Shown here: positions 1 through 9,855 of the stretch, one piece after another | How positions within the stretch are numbered: position 1 is the stretch's first letter | Layout: each line of letters begins with the position of its first letter | NCBI GenBank assembly: GCA_029379225.1 | Contig: JAQYWR010000023.1 | Location: forward strand, 54,432 to 118,431 | Source of the DNA: Nostoc sp. S4 | Lineage (GTDB): Bacteria; Cyanobacteriota; Cyanobacteriia; Cyanobacteriales; Nostocaceae | Length of the DNA: 64,000 bases | Direction of reading: 5' to 3' | Notes under the pieces: model-generated | Told to the model about the DNA's origin: nothing | What the model saw: only the letters and a program-made list of their open reading frames with translations | Database searches by the model: none | Made by a program: the position numbers and the translations under genes

Positions 1-51
1 TATCCAATCACCAATATCCAATCACCAATACCCTATTAATAAGTAAAAATT

Positions 52-1095
52 ATGTCAGAATTAACTCCCATTACCCCAGATTCTACATCGGGTGAGGCAT
101 TAGACTCAGTAGCAAATAATCCTAGTGATTCAGCAATTGTATCTGACCGCACTGCTAAAACTAGGCAATTACTGGGGATGAAAGGTGCATCCCCAGGAGA
201 AACTTCAATTTGGAAAATCCGTTTGCAACTGATGAAGCCCATTACCTGGATTCCCTTAATTTGGGGGGTAGTCTGTGGTGCGGCTTCTTCGGGTAACTAT
301 ACCTGGACGTTAGAAAACGTATTGAAGGTAGCAGCCTGTATGTTTTTGGCTGGGCCATTGATGACAGGTTACACTCAGATCCTCAATGATTACTACGATC
401 GCGAAATCGATGCCATCAATGAACCTTATCGACCTATTCCCTCTGGAGCAATTTCTCTAACTCAAGTAATTACCCAGATTTGGGTATTATTAATTGCTGG
501 TATCGGTCTAGCATTTTTGTTAGATGTTTGGGCTGGTCATCAATTCCCGACAATCACAGCGATCGCGATCGTCGGTTCTTTTATCGCCTACATTTATTCT
601 GCGCCTCCCCTAAAACTCAAGCAAAACGGTTGGCTGGGTAGCTACGCCTTGGGTGCAAGCTATATTACTCTGCCTTGGTCTACAGGACACGCTTTGTTTG
701 GCGACCTAAATTCTACAATTGTGATTTTGACGATGTTCTACAGCTTAGCTGGATTGGGGATTGCCATTGTCAACGACTTTAAGAGTGTAGAAGGCGATCG
801 CCAGCTAGGATTAAATTCACTACCCGTCATGTTTGGCATCACCACTGCTGCCTGGATTTGTGTACTGACAATTGATATATTTCAAGGATTGATCGCAGCT
901 TATCTGGTCAGTATCAACGAGTATTTGTACGCAGCCATACTTGTACTGTTAATCATCCCACAAATCATCTTGCAGAATATTTATTTCTTGCGTGACCCTG
1001 TGGCTAATGACGTTAAATACCAAGCCAGCGCCCAACCGTTCCTGGTTCTGGGAATGCTCGTTGTTGGTTTAGCCCTGGGTCATGCTGGCATTTAG
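52..1095 (+). CDS. chlG: chlorophyll synthase ChlG
   Basis: This membrane prenyltransferase of the UbiA superfamily attaches the geranylgeranyl or phytyl tail to chlorophyllide, the last step of chlorophyll a synthesis, in the thylakoid membrane. The 347-residue length suits the family. A soluble N-terminal stretch of about 60 residues precedes 8-9 hydrophobic segments. The first Asp-rich prenyl-diphosphate/Mg2+ motif is seen as NDYYDREID (residues 112-120) and the second as NDFKSVEGD (about 241-249). The PYRPIPSGAIS segment after the first motif is typical of ChlG. The gene appears monocistronic, with 300 bp of repeat-rich DNA before the next gene. The ATG was chosen because it gives the full-length N-terminus. 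Confidence 0.95.
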   Translation: MSELTPITPDSTSGEALDSVANNPSDSAIVSDRTAKTRQLLGMKGASPGETSIWKIRLQLMKPITWIPLIWGVVCGAASSGNYTWTLENVLKVAACMFLAGPLMTGYTQILNDYYDREIDAINEPYRPIPSGAISLTQVITQIWVLLIAGIGLAFLLDVWAGHQFPTITAIAIVGSFIAYIYSAPPLKLKQNGWLGSYALGASYITLPWSTGHALFGDLNSTIVILTMFYSLAGLGIAIVNDFKSVEGDRQLGLNSLPVMFGITTAAWICVLTIDIFQGLIAAYLVSINEYLYAAILVLLIIPQIILQNIYFLRDPVANDVKYQASAQPFLVLGMLVVGLALGHAGI

Positions 1096-1402
1096 CAAAA
1101 TACTGCTGAGTTAGAAGTTAACAGTTAACTGTTAAGCTATTACGCTTTTAAATTGCACCACTGCTTTCTAAGTTCATTGACTGCTGACGGTTAACTGTCA
1201 ACAGTTAACAGGCAAGAAAAAAGATGTGCTTTCTTAAATGTGAGGCCAGCTTAACTGTTAGCTTTTATTCTCCCCACACTGCCTTATCTCCCCTATTGTT
1301 TAAGCACTCAACTAATAAACTTATACTTCTATAGTTAGAAGTTAAGAATTAAAAGTTAAGAGTTAATATACTTTTAATTGCTAAGTTGTATCCGGAAAAG
1401 CC
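1096..1402. other. intergenic region with short inverted repeats
   Basis: No gene is seen. The stretch holds repeated GTTAACAGTTAAC-like blocks near 1115-1135 and 1190-1210 and TTAAGAATTAAAAGTTAAGAG-like blocks near 1336-1365. These are the simple heptamer-style repeats common between genes of filamentous cyanobacteria. The first block could form a hairpin just after chlG, but no run of T follows it. Confidence 0.5.
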
Positions 1403-1690
1403 GTGCTAGAACTGATCTCTTTCCTCATTCATGTAATTCAACCTTTGTTAGTCCCAATTTGCTTTGTTGTTGCTTGGGCAGTGATTATTCTGATTATCTT
1501 GAATCTTTGGACAGCAGCGCGAGATAGTGTGACAACAGCCAAGCAAATGCATCAAATTCCCTGTACTGGTTGCCAATATTTCACTGACAATTACCGTCTT
1601 AAATGCACTGTACGCCCATCTGTTGCTAACACAGAAGAAGCTATTGATTGTTCTGACTATCAACCGAAGACAAATCCTTATCTGTATTAA
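1403..1690 (+). CDS. small membrane protein with four C-terminal cysteines
   Basis: A 95-residue protein with no function I can assign. The first 40 residues form one long or two short hydrophobic membrane segments (LISFLIHVIQPLLVPICFVV and following). A soluble tail carries CTGC at about residues 52-55, a further Cys near 66 and another near 81, a spacing that could bind a metal or form disulfides. The start is a GTG at 1403, since no upstream ATG lies in frame before a stop. Codon use and the conserved-looking Cys pattern favour a real gene. It resembles small hypothetical proteins of cyanobacteria. Confidence 0.7.
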   Translation: MLELISFLIHVIQPLLVPICFVVAWAVIILIILNLWTAARDSVTTAKQMHQIPCTGCQYFTDNYRLKCTVRPSVANTEEAIDCSDYQPKTNPYLY

Positions 1691-1701
1691 GAAACTCTAA
1701 A

Positions 1702-1757
1702 AAATAAATTATTCCGTTTGAGTTGCTGACTGATGAGTGTTAACTGTGAATCAGTAG
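1702..1757. repeat. dispersed 50-60 bp repeat, copy A
   Basis: Begins AAATAAATTATTCCGTTTG and continues with a TGACTGATGAGTG block. Related copies lie at 16789-16844, 16907-16950 and 54577-54640. All four are intergenic. Confidence 0.6.
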
Positions 1758-2101
1758 CTAAGCATAATAAAATATAACTATGTAAAGAAAGATAAATGAG
1801 GCTAAAATCCTCTCCCTTGTGCTCCAGCAAGACTGCTTTATCTCACAATACCTTTGCCAAAATAAGAGCCTAAAAAAATTTTGGCAAAAACGGCAAAATC
1901 ACCCATACATAGGCGTTTAGCTTATAAGGTAGCTGGGAATGTCAGACCCTTCTTTACTCCGGGGCAAGGTGTCCGCACAATCATGTCGTAAAGCATGAAT
2001 GTCAATGATTTAGCAGACACAATTCTAGTCGCGATTGTACTTTACACACACTACGTGAACGCCAAGTGCTACGGGATTTCCTCAGTCACCCGTGACGTTA
2101 A
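1758..2101. other. intergenic region, nothing recognised
   Basis: No open frame or RNA gene is recognisable here. It ends where the decayed Uma2-type reading frame first becomes visible. The missing N-terminus of that gene was not found in this stretch. Confidence 0.4.
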
Positions 2102-2636
2102 CATTGGCAAGATAGAAATGATTTGTATGCAGTTGGAAATCTGACTATCTATTACAGTCTGCGTCAACGCAAATCTGAATACTTTCGAGGCCCAGACTTT
2201 TTTGTAGTGTTGGGAACTGAACGTAAAACTCGCAAAAGTTGGGTAGTGCGGGAAGAAGATGGCAAATATCCGAATGTAATTTTAGAAATTTTGTCTGACT
2301 CAACAGCAAATTATAGATAAAGGTTTGAAAAAACAAATTTATCAAGATACTTTTCGCACACCGAATTATTTTTGGTTCGACTCTTACACACAAGAATTTG
2401 CGGGATTTCATTTACTTGATGGAGAATATCAACCTCTACAAGCAAGCGAACAGGGGCATTTGTGGAGTCATCAGCTAGGATTATATTTAGGAGTCAATCG
2501 AGGTTTATTGCGGTTTTTTACACCAGATGGGCAAATAGTACCGACACCCGAAGAAATGGTAGAACAGGCACAACAAAAAGCAGAACGTTTAGCAGCAAAA
2601 CTGCGCGAATTAAATATCGATCCAGATACAATTTAG
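2102..2636 (+). pseudogene. Uma2 family (DUF820) endonuclease-like gene, frameshifted and 5'-truncated
   Basis: Two adjacent frames together give the C-terminal two thirds of a Uma2/DUF820 protein, a PD-(D/E)XK nuclease-fold family abundant in cyanobacteria. The first frame (from about 2102) reads HWQDRNDLYAVGNLTIYYS, then RGPDFFVVL and the core VILEILSDSTAN, and stops at 2318-2320. The match resumes one frame over as DKGLKKQIYQDTF from about 2316 and runs to the normal end ELNIDPDTI at 2636. A single-base indel near 2311-2316 explains the break. Upstream there is an in-frame stop (2099-2101) and no start, so the N-terminus is also gone. A sequencing error could explain the frameshift but not the missing start. 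Confidence 0.8.
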
Positions 2637-2802
2637 ACTATGCAATTCCATTACGATTAGTCGTATCACCAGTCAGATAAATTATTCCTTATCTCGATAT
2701 TCATTTTTAAATTGTGATGTTTTCTCTACCTGTAAATAGTTTTTGGTAGTGTGGAATTTTTTTGAGATTTCAATTTGCATAATAGTCACATTGCAATATT
2801 AA

Positions 2803-5511
2803 TTACTGAGGATAAAATTCGGCTAAAAACTCTTCTGCCTCAGCATTATTTTTAATCACTCCATCTAAGGTTGCAGCAAGTAAATCGTCTAGCATTTGTC
2901 GATACTGTACCCCTGGTTTGTAACCTAATTTTTTTAAGTCGTTACCGTTTAAAATTGGGTCAATGTTAGCTAAAACTGTTAAATAATGCCATATCTGCTG
3001 CCTGATTACTTGCTGGGTTTGTAAGGCGATTAAAATTAACATTGGTAAGTCGTACTGCCGGAGAAATTGAACAACTTGACTAGGGCGTTGACAGCCAGGT
3101 AAAGTTTCTAAAACTTCAGCTTGAGCTTGAGCTAGGTTTTGCAACCGTTTAATACCATCCTCTTGCAATTGCAAATTTTTTGCCACTTTCACCCGATACT
3201 GTGGTTTTAGATGGGCAATTAACACTTCTAAACGCATTTCCCAGTGAATTAGGATTTGTTGGGGGTCAAATCGCCGCAAACACCGTTCTAGCAAACGTAA
3301 TTGTTGCAGGAGTAATGTGTCTAGCTTCAGTGTAAGATGAATGCATTGCAATGCCCCTAAGTTATCAAGTAACTGTAAAGCCGATTTCCAGTAGGGGGCT
3401 TCTAAAATGTGCTTTAATTCTGTTTTTAATCGAGTTTGCAGGGCTGGAGTTTTGCTATTCTCTTGAGCAGTGCGATCGTAAACGCCACTGTTGATGGCAT
3501 AGCGAATAAACTCTTGTGTTTGCGGTTCAATCTCAAAGCCGAAGCGCACAGCAAAGCGCACGCCGCGATAAATACGCGTGGGGTCTTCGATAAAGCTGTT
3601 GGCGTGTAAAACCCGAATTTGTTTAGCTTGTAAATCGAGTAAACCACCAAAGAAATCGAGTAATTCACCACTACGGGGGGAGGTGAGCCGTAAAGCCAAG
3701 GCGTTGATGGTAAAATCTCGACGATACAAATCTTGACGAATAGAACTCGCCTCAACTTCTGGATTCGCTGCTGGGTAAGGATAAAATTCTGTCCTAGCCG
3801 TAGCAATATCCACCCATAGAGAATCTAATTCTGGGTCTTTATGCCACAGCAAAGCCGCAGTTTGAAAAGCCCCGTGGATTTCTAAACGAGCCGCTGGGTA
3901 AAGTTGTTGGAGTGCTTTTGCTAATTCCACACCAGCGCCAACATCTGCTGATTTGTGAAAGCCATCAACTACAAGGTCAATATCTTTAATCATCAAGTTG
4001 CCTGCTGCATCAGTTAACAGCAAGTCTCGCACCGCACCCCCGACAAGATAAAGATGCCAACCCCGTTTTTCTGCCTCTTGTGAGGCTGTAGCGAGTAATT
4101 GCCACAGTTGAGGAGCAAGAGAAGATGACACGGAGATATTAAGACGTTCTGATGCAAACAGTGAACTAGTCCCCACGTCCTCGCGTCCCCCCGTCTTTGC
4201 TTCCTCTCCCTGATGTAATTCCCGCAACACATCAGTACGTGTGACGATACCAACTAATTGCCCATTTTCTAATACTAGTAAGCGCCCAATATCATATGTC
4301 ACCATCAGCGCCTCAATTTGTGGCAATGTCGTATCTGGTGTAATCGTTTTCAGGTTTGTGGTCATGTAGCCCTTAACTGGCGCATGACTAAACCCGTGGT
4401 GTAGGGCGATATCAAGATCCCGCCGCGAAATAATACCTACCAATTGCCCTTCGGTATCGACTACAGATAAACCAGAATGTCCATAGCGCAATAAAATACG
4501 CTGGGCTTCGGCAATTGTGGTTTCAGGTAAAATAGTGCGGACAGGAGAAGACATCAAGTCCCTAGCAGTCGGAGGGTGGGGGATTTGCGTTTTTATCCCG
4601 TCAAGGAGCTGTTGTAATGTTGCCTGTGAATCTACTCCTCTTAAGTTCAGCGATGCAGCTTGGGAATGACCGCCACCGCCGAAGGGTTGGAATAATAAAT
4701 TGAGATTTGTTTTGGGAATTTGCGATCGCCCAATTACTGTTAACCGTGAATCACTATCGCTCAATAAATATTCATTAGCCAACAGTATGGCATCAATTTC
4801 GGTTAATTCTACAAGTTCTGAAGCCAAACTTGATAAACCAGCTACAAAACCATCTGTTTTTAAAGTTACCCATCCAACAGTATATCCGCGTAGAGAGAGA
4901 GATTCTAGATTTTCTAGGGCTTTGGTTAATAGTTGCTGCAATTGAGGAGACAATCCAGGGTCGCGGTAGTTGGAAATTACTGATAAACTGGCACTGTGTT
5001 GCATCAACCAAGCCAAAGCTAAAGCATCCCGTGGTGTAGACTGGTCATAGGTCAACGAGCCAGTGTCAACGTGGATACCTAAAGCCATGACCGTGGCTTC
5101 GGCAGGAGTTAGAGAAATTTGCTGTTGTTGCAATCGCTCCACAATTAAAGTTGTCGTCGCTCCTACTGAAAAAATATGCGAACGCGTGGCGGGAATATCT
5201 GATTGTTGTTCTACGTGATGGTCATAAACTATAATCTCTTTGACATCAGGTAAATCTAACCACTTGGCAGCTTTACCCAAGCGATCGCGGCGTTGCGTAT
5301 CCACCACATTCAGAGAACGAATTTTTTCTGGATTTACCGAACGGCGTTCAATTAGTGGATATTCATCTCGATGCAATGCTAAAAAATCCCGTACAGCAGG
5401 GTGAGAACCACCGCTAAGTACAATCTTGCTTCCCGGAAGTAGGCGCGTTAGTCCTACTGCTGCCCCAAGGGTGTCAAAATCAGCTGTTGTGTGGCAAAGA
5501 ATTAAATCCAT
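2803..5511 (-). CDS. DHH / tandem CBS / tRNA nucleotidyltransferase (CCA- or A-adding) fusion
   Basis: A 902-residue protein built from three parts. Residues about 1-310 are a DHH phosphoesterase domain with DHH near 97-99 and the DHHA1 glycine run GGGGHS near 278-283. Two CBS domains follow (about 318-435). A class II poly(A) polymerase/CCA-adding head has LVGGAVRD near 489-496, the catalytic acids in KDIDLVVD and the [11 protein letters not shown] motif. Known family members add CCA or only A to tRNA 3' ends; the CBS pair may sense adenylates. The ATG at 5511 ([13 protein letters not shown]) was preferred over a TTG 15 bases upstream. A linker of about 20 residues after the CBS pair ([10 protein letters not shown]) looks like translated intergenic repeat. 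Confidence 0.88.
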   Translation of the reverse strand: MDLILCHTTADFDTLGAAVGLTRLLPGSKIVLSGGSHPAVRDFLALHRDEYPLIERRSVNPEKIRSLNVVDTQRRDRLGKAAKWLDLPDVKEIIVYDHHVEQQSDIPATRSHIFSVGATTTLIVERLQQQQISLTPAEATVMALGIHVDTGSLTYDQSTPRDALALAWLMQHSASLSVISNYRDPGLSPQLQQLLTKALENLESLSLRGYTVGWVTLKTDGFVAGLSSLASELVELTEIDAILLANEYLLSDSDSRLTVIGRSQIPKTNLNLLFQPFGGGGHSQAASLNLRGVDSQATLQQLLDGIKTQIPHPPTARDLMSSPVRTILPETTIAEAQRILLRYGHSGLSVVDTEGQLVGIISRRDLDIALHHGFSHAPVKGYMTTNLKTITPDTTLPQIEALMVTYDIGRLLVLENGQLVGIVTRTDVLRELHQGEEAKTGGREDVGTSSLFASERLNISVSSSLAPQLWQLLATASQEAEKRGWHLYLVGGAVRDLLLTDAAGNLMIKDIDLVVDGFHKSADVGAGVELAKALQQLYPAARLEIHGAFQTAALLWHKDPELDSLWVDIATARTEFYPYPAANPEVEASSIRQDLYRRDFTINALALRLTSPRSGELLDFFGGLLDLQAKQIRVLHANSFIEDPTRIYRGVRFAVRFGFEIEPQTQEFIRYAINSGVYDRTAQENSKTPALQTRLKTELKHILEAPYWKSALQLLDNLGALQCIHLTLKLDTLLLQQLRLLERCLRRFDPQQILIHWEMRLEVLIAHLKPQYRVKVAKNLQLQEDGIKRLQNLAQAQAEVLETLPGCQRPSQVVQFLRQYDLPMLILIALQTQQVIRQQIWHYLTVLANIDPILNGNDLKKLGYKPGVQYRQMLDDLLAATLDGVIKNNAEAEEFLAEFYPQ

Positions 5512-5703
5512 AATTTTTAGAATCAAGAGTCAAAAGTCAAAAATCAAGAGTCCAAATTTACACCCCGGACTTTGGACTGTTGACTTGGGACGTTTGACTA
5601 AAATGTTGCAATTTCTGGTAGCTTAAAAATAAGAAGTAAGTCTCAGTGTCGCCCTTTAGGATTATTCTATCTTTAGTATTTCGCTGTAGTGGGAGAAGCA
5701 AAA

Positions 5704-5892
5704 ATGACCATAATATTCCAATTTGCTCTGATAGGCCTAGTCTTGTTGTCTTTTGTTTTAGTTGTTGGCGTTCCCGTTGCTTATGCTACTCCCCAATATT
5801 GGGTTGAATCTAAAAAGCTGCTGTGGCTTGGTTCTGGGGTCTGGATTGCTTTAGTATTTTTAGTCGGTTTGTTAAACTTTTTTGTTGTCTAG
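5704..5892 (+). CDS. psbZ: photosystem II reaction centre protein PsbZ (Ycf9)
   Basis: A 62-residue PSII subunit with two transmembrane helices, which stabilises the PSII-antenna interface. It begins [16 protein letters not shown], has the conserved loop [13 protein letters not shown] between the helices and ends with the hydrophobic [11 protein letters not shown]. The length equals the family norm. The ATG at 5704 follows a GGAGAA Shine-Dalgarno sequence at 5692-5697. A possible start 15 bases upstream would only add residues not found in the family. Confidence 0.96.
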   Translation: MTIIFQFALIGLVLLSFVLVVGVPVAYATPQYWVESKKLLWLGSGVWIALVFLVGLLNFFVV

Positions 5893-6080
5893 GCAACGGC
5901 TTCGCTCTAGCGCAGGCACTTAATATAAAAATTAGAGGGGCAGTAAAGCCAAGGTCAAAGGTTAAGGGAAAAAAGCAGAGATTTTTCCCATTTCCTTCAT
6001 TTTGACCGTGCTTTCCTGCTCCTCTTGATTTAAAGAAGAAATGTATATTGGCCAGAAGTATAGTTAGTTAAGAGGCAGTC

Positions 6081-6659
6081 ATGGCAGTTTTTGAAGGAAC
6101 TTTTACTCAAACGGAACCTTTGCATTTTGCAGTGGTAATTGGTCGATTCAATGACCTAATTACCGGAAAGCTGCTAGAGGGATGTCAAGATTGCTTGAAA
6201 CGCCACGGTGTAGACCCCAACCCTCACGGTAATCAGGTAGACTACGTTTGGGTACCGGGAAGTTTTGAAGTACCTTTAGTAGCTCGCCAACTAGCACTTT
6301 CCCATCGTTATGATGCTGTAATTTGCCTTGGAGCAGTCATTCGAGGACAAACACCCCACTTCGATTATGTATCTGCCGAAGTTTCTAAAGGCATTGCTGC
6401 CGCCAGCTTTCAAACTGGGGTGCCGGTCATTTTTGGCATTTTGACTGTAGACACTATGCAGCAAGCCTTAGAACGAGCAGGCATCAAAGGTAATCATGGT
6501 TGGGATTACGCCTTAAATGCCTTAGAAATGGCTAGTCTGATGCGCCAACTGCGTTCTAACTTGGCAGAACCATATTCTCGTAATAGCCAGTCTTTACCAC
6601 CTTCTTTTCCAAGTGCCAGCGTCGGCAATTTAACAGTAGAGTCAGAAGAATTAAGTTAG
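6081..6659 (+). CDS. ribH: 6,7-dimethyl-8-ribityllumazine synthase
   Basis: Catalyses condensation of the ribityl-aminouracil with dihydroxybutanone phosphate, the penultimate step of riboflavin synthesis, in the cytosol. The 192 residues include VVIGRFND near the start, the substrate loop VPGSFEVPL, the [16 protein letters not shown] signature with the catalytic His in the PHFDYV segment, and [16 protein letters not shown]. The C-terminal 30 residues (Ser-rich) extend beyond typical RibH. AGAGG at 6070-6075 is the ribosome site. A separate RibD-C-like reductase lies at 59.7 kb, so the riboflavin genes are scattered. Confidence 0.95.
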   Translation: MAVFEGTFTQTEPLHFAVVIGRFNDLITGKLLEGCQDCLKRHGVDPNPHGNQVDYVWVPGSFEVPLVARQLALSHRYDAVICLGAVIRGQTPHFDYVSAEVSKGIAAASFQTGVPVIFGILTVDTMQQALERAGIKGNHGWDYALNALEMASLMRQLRSNLAEPYSRNSQSLPPSFPSASVGNLTVESEELS

Positions 6660-6857
6660 TACGTCATTGGTCATTGGTCATTGGTTATCAGGTATGGAGC
6701 ATCGCTCAAACAGGTGATGGCAAAGAGCTTCAAGGTATAAAGGTAAAGATTTGCTACAGATTTCTTCTGTGCACTTGAAGCTACCCTGTCTCCCTGCTCA
6801 AATTTAGGGGTTGACAATTTAGAAGAAATCTGAGATAGTAATGTTTGGTAAATGATT

Positions 6858-6929
6858 GCGGGTATAGCTCAGTGGTAGAGCGTCACCTTGCCAAGGTGAA
6901 TGTCGCGCGTTCGAATCGCGTTACCCGCT
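6858..6929 (+). tRNA. trnG: tRNA-Gly (GCC)
   Basis: A full cloverleaf is readable: acceptor GCGGGTA/TACCCGC, D-arm GCTC/GAGC, anticodon stem and loop CACCTTGCCAAGGTG with anticodon GCC, and T-arm with GTTCGAATC. The discriminator is T and the CCA tail is not encoded. Confidence 0.95.
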
Positions 6930-7956
6930 TTAAAAAAGTTATTAAAGTCGAAAAAACTGACATATCTATTGTTATATTGTTCGTACACAACTGTTGTGTC
7001 CCATCGCCAAGGGTAAAGTAAGACATAGCTTACCTCCTCTTTGCGGTATGTCTGAATAAAAATCGAAAGCTCTAGAGTAATATTGACTTACCGTTAGGTT
7101 AGTGACTGACGAGAATTAAGTTCTTATTTGTCTGCGTGGTAGTCTAGTAGTAGTGTAAACCGCTAGTTGATAGACGAGAGTAGCAGTGGTCAGCAAACTT
7201 GTCAAAGCGGAAAAGAAAAAAGCTGAAGACCACACAGAAGCTCACAGGTAAATACTGTAATCTTTTGCAAGACACAGCTTGTAAATTAATAGCTATTTGC
7301 CTATGGAAAGTAGGCAAGTCTTGTGGTATGGGCTTGATTTAGTAAGGGTATTTTAACCTGACACGGTGTGTAAGAATAAATTATATTTGTGCAAGGAGGC
7401 AATGGCAGTCAGACTAGAAGCATACACGTTACCAAATACTAGTCTATGTACTCCATATAAATGGTCATTAACGCGTGTTTTGGCAATTGGCGCTTTGAAA
7501 ACGGTTATTAACTGCAACGAGTAAAAATTTCCAGCGATCCCCATCTAACCTTGATAACTGCATACTAATATATAGTGACCCAAAGGAAAATGAGGGTTTA
7601 TTATTAAAGTGTTGTTTATCAGCGTAGCCTTACCAAATGATTTGTTTTAGGAGTAGTCGTGACGTAGCTTTAAAATTGTACCAAGTATGTCGGCACAATC
7701 AATGGCACAGACCTAACCACATTACCTTTAAAGCAACAGATGGAAACAAGGAAATTTTTAAACAAAATTACTAGCTACGGGAAAATGACTATTACACTAC
7801 TTAGAGTTTGCTGCATCTACTGTTTGTAATTATGACAATGTTTGTTTTGCCTGCCAACTTAGAGAAAGTATAAACACGAAAAGCCCCCAAGGCATTTACC
7901 AAGGGATCGTATTCCCACCGTTTCTATAAAAACACGCTCAAGTTATTAGAACGCTT
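6930..7956. other. 1-kb intergenic region without recognisable genes
   Basis: Only a short, compositionally poor minus-strand frame exists (7353-7544), and I do not believe it. I compared the stretch by eye with tmRNA, SRP RNA and 6S RNA hallmarks and saw none. It is moderately AT-rich, with no clear terminator-like hairpin. Confidence 0.4.
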
Positions 7957-8364
7957 GTGCAATCTCAAAAACCCGAAAAAATAGATTTCAATACCGAATA
8001 CCCCTGTCCCTGTCGTCGCCGGGGTCAGCTAATTCCGATTACGTTGACAGAAGCATTTGGTTGCGATCGCTGTCAGCAAATCTTTGTAGTAGAAGATAAT
8101 GGTCATGTCCTAGAACAGCTTTCTACCACCTATCCTTACAAGCGAGCTTGGCGTTGGATGGGAAATAGTTGGCATGTTGTCCATCCGCGTTTGGGAGAAA
8201 GCTATCTGCCTATAGCACTTGGCATTATTTTCGTGCTAGTGATTATATGGCTGCCATTAGCACTGCGATTGGCAAATGGTTCTAGCATTATTGCTTGGGC
8301 AATAGTGGCGGTGTTGTTGGCTATTCTGCCAGCACTAATGGTCTGGCTTACCTACAGACGTTAA
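7957..8364 (+). CDS. conserved hypothetical membrane protein with N-terminal zinc-ribbon-like cysteines
   Basis: 135 residues. The N-terminal third has CPCRRR and, about 20 residues later, CDRC, which suggests a treble-clef or ribbon metal site. A tyrosine/tryptophan-rich linker (AWRWMGNSWHVVHP) follows, then two hydrophobic helices at about 82-132. The start is GTG at 7957. The stop lies 4 bases before the ATG of the ProA-like gene, so the two are almost certainly one transcript. I do not recognise a function; it may be a small membrane partner of that enzyme-like protein. Confidence 0.75.
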   Translation: MQSQKPEKIDFNTEYPCPCRRRGQLIPITLTEAFGCDRCQQIFVVEDNGHVLEQLSTTYPYKRAWRWMGNSWHVVHPRLGESYLPIALGIIFVLVIIWLPLALRLANGSSIIAWAIVAVLLAILPALMVWLTYRR

Positions 8365-8368
8365 CTCA

Positions 8369-9634
8369 ATGACTGTTGAAGTTTTGGACGATCACCCCGA
8401 ACCGATTAGTAGTGCCCAACGAGCGTATCAAGCTTCCCTAAAATTGGGGATCACCAAGGGAGCAGACCGGAGTCGCGCGGTATTGGCGATGGCACGGGCG
8501 CTTGAGCGCTCATTTGACGACATTCTAGAAGCTAATACCTTGGATTTAGAAGCCAGTCGGGAAATGGCAGTGCCAGAATTGATATTGGACTGGCTAAAGC
8601 TGACTCCCACAAGGCTAGAGACGACCGTGGACATTTTACAACGGTTAGGGGAATTATCAGATCCGCTGCGGCGCGTCAGGAATGCTGATTATCAATTGGA
8701 AGATTCCCAGAGTTACTCCCAGTTAATGCCCTTAGGAGTGATTGGATTTATCTATGAAGCATTTCCTGATTTAGGGGCGATCGCAGCAGGTTTTTGTATC
8801 AAAACTGGCAATAGTATAATTCTCAAAGGCAGTACTGAAGCGAGCCATTCTAACGCGTCCATTGCTTCAGTACTGCAAACTGCGCTCAGTGAAGTTGGTT
8901 TACCACTCGGCTGTTTAGAACCGATTGCAACCGAACACGGTGCTTCGATTCGGGATTTAGTCGTCCAAGACGAGTACGTGAATTTAGTGATTCCTTACGG
9001 ACGTTCTAGCTTGATCCAGCAGGTGGTACGACAGTCAACTTGCCCAGTCTTAAAGTCAGCAATGGGTAATTGTTACCTCTATTGGTCGTTAAATGCCAGT
9101 TTAGAAATGGTGCGCTGGATGATTATCGATAGCCATCAGAGCGAACCAGATCCAGTCAATGCTATCGAAAAAGTACTAATTCATCGCCAAGCCTTGCCAT
9201 CATCCTTAGCAGTTCTGTGGAACAGCTTAATGGAAAAAGGTTTTGAAATCAAAGGTGATGCAGAACTAGTAGAAGCTTTTCCTCAGTTGCAGTTAGTGAA
9301 GGAAAACGAATGGGGAAACCCTTATTTAACTAGGACAGTAGCTTTTAAACTAGTGGAGAGCTTAGAAGCGGCGATCGCCTGGATTAATCAACACAGCAGT
9401 GGTCATGCCGATTGCATCGTTACTGAATCCTACCAGGAAAGTCGGCAGTTTGCTTTAGGAGTTAATAGCGCCTCTACCTACATCAACAGTTCCCCGCGTT
9501 TTTCTCGCAACCCCTCGCGTGGAGATTCTGTATTTCTGGGCATGTCTAACCAAAAAGGTCATCGCCGGGGATTTATTAGCCTGGAAACCTTGACTACTGT
9601 TAAGCACATTGTGCAGGGAAATGGCAGGTTTTAA
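8369..9634 (+). CDS. glutamate-5-semialdehyde dehydrogenase-like protein (ProA paralogue, catalytic Cys missing)
   Basis: 421 residues along the full ProA fold: PLGVIGFIYEAFPD (121-134) in place of PLGVIGVIYEARPN, KTGNSIILKGS (145-155), and the C-terminal STYINSSPRF and LETLTTVKH. ProA reduces glutamyl-5-phosphate in proline synthesis through a thioester on a cysteine in a segment like STCNTVETLLV. Here that segment reads EPDPVNAIEKVLI, and the cysteine position is Val263. The Arg of EARPN is also gone, and the LGAEVAVSTQK region is altered. It is therefore probably a divergent paralogue rather than the housekeeping ProA, and may be inactive as a dehydrogenase or serve another role. It is co-transcribed with the gene at 7957. 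Confidence 0.8.
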   Translation: MTVEVLDDHPEPISSAQRAYQASLKLGITKGADRSRAVLAMARALERSFDDILEANTLDLEASREMAVPELILDWLKLTPTRLETTVDILQRLGELSDPLRRVRNADYQLEDSQSYSQLMPLGVIGFIYEAFPDLGAIAAGFCIKTGNSIILKGSTEASHSNASIASVLQTALSEVGLPLGCLEPIATEHGASIRDLVVQDEYVNLVIPYGRSSLIQQVVRQSTCPVLKSAMGNCYLYWSLNASLEMVRWMIIDSHQSEPDPVNAIEKVLIHRQALPSSLAVLWNSLMEKGFEIKGDAELVEAFPQLQLVKENEWGNPYLTRTVAFKLVESLEAAIAWINQHSSGHADCIVTESYQESRQFALGVNSASTYINSSPRFSRNPSRGDSVFLGMSNQKGHRRGFISLETLTTVKHIVQGNGRF

Positions 9635-9855
9635 ATAGAGTAGGGAATGGGGGATTAGAAACTGGAGAATAGATTTTACCCAGTACCTAATCGAAATTTT
9701 AAACTTAACGCAATCTTAATTTCCACTCGCTCCTGGGTTGGTAGCTTTCTTGTGTTTGGTTGAACAGTAAGTGCAAGAGAAGTCCAATCAAGCCATCGCT
9801 TGCACTTTTGGCAGCTGAACTCCTCAAAGCTAACTGTATTTATATCCAGGTAAAG

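Noticed and set aside
7353..7544. Small minus-strand protein in the 1-kb gap
   Set aside because: Short, no ribosome site, no protein-like conservation pattern.
6930..7956. tmRNA, SRP RNA or 6S RNA in the large gap
   Set aside because: None of the conserved ends or tag-peptide codons could be seen.
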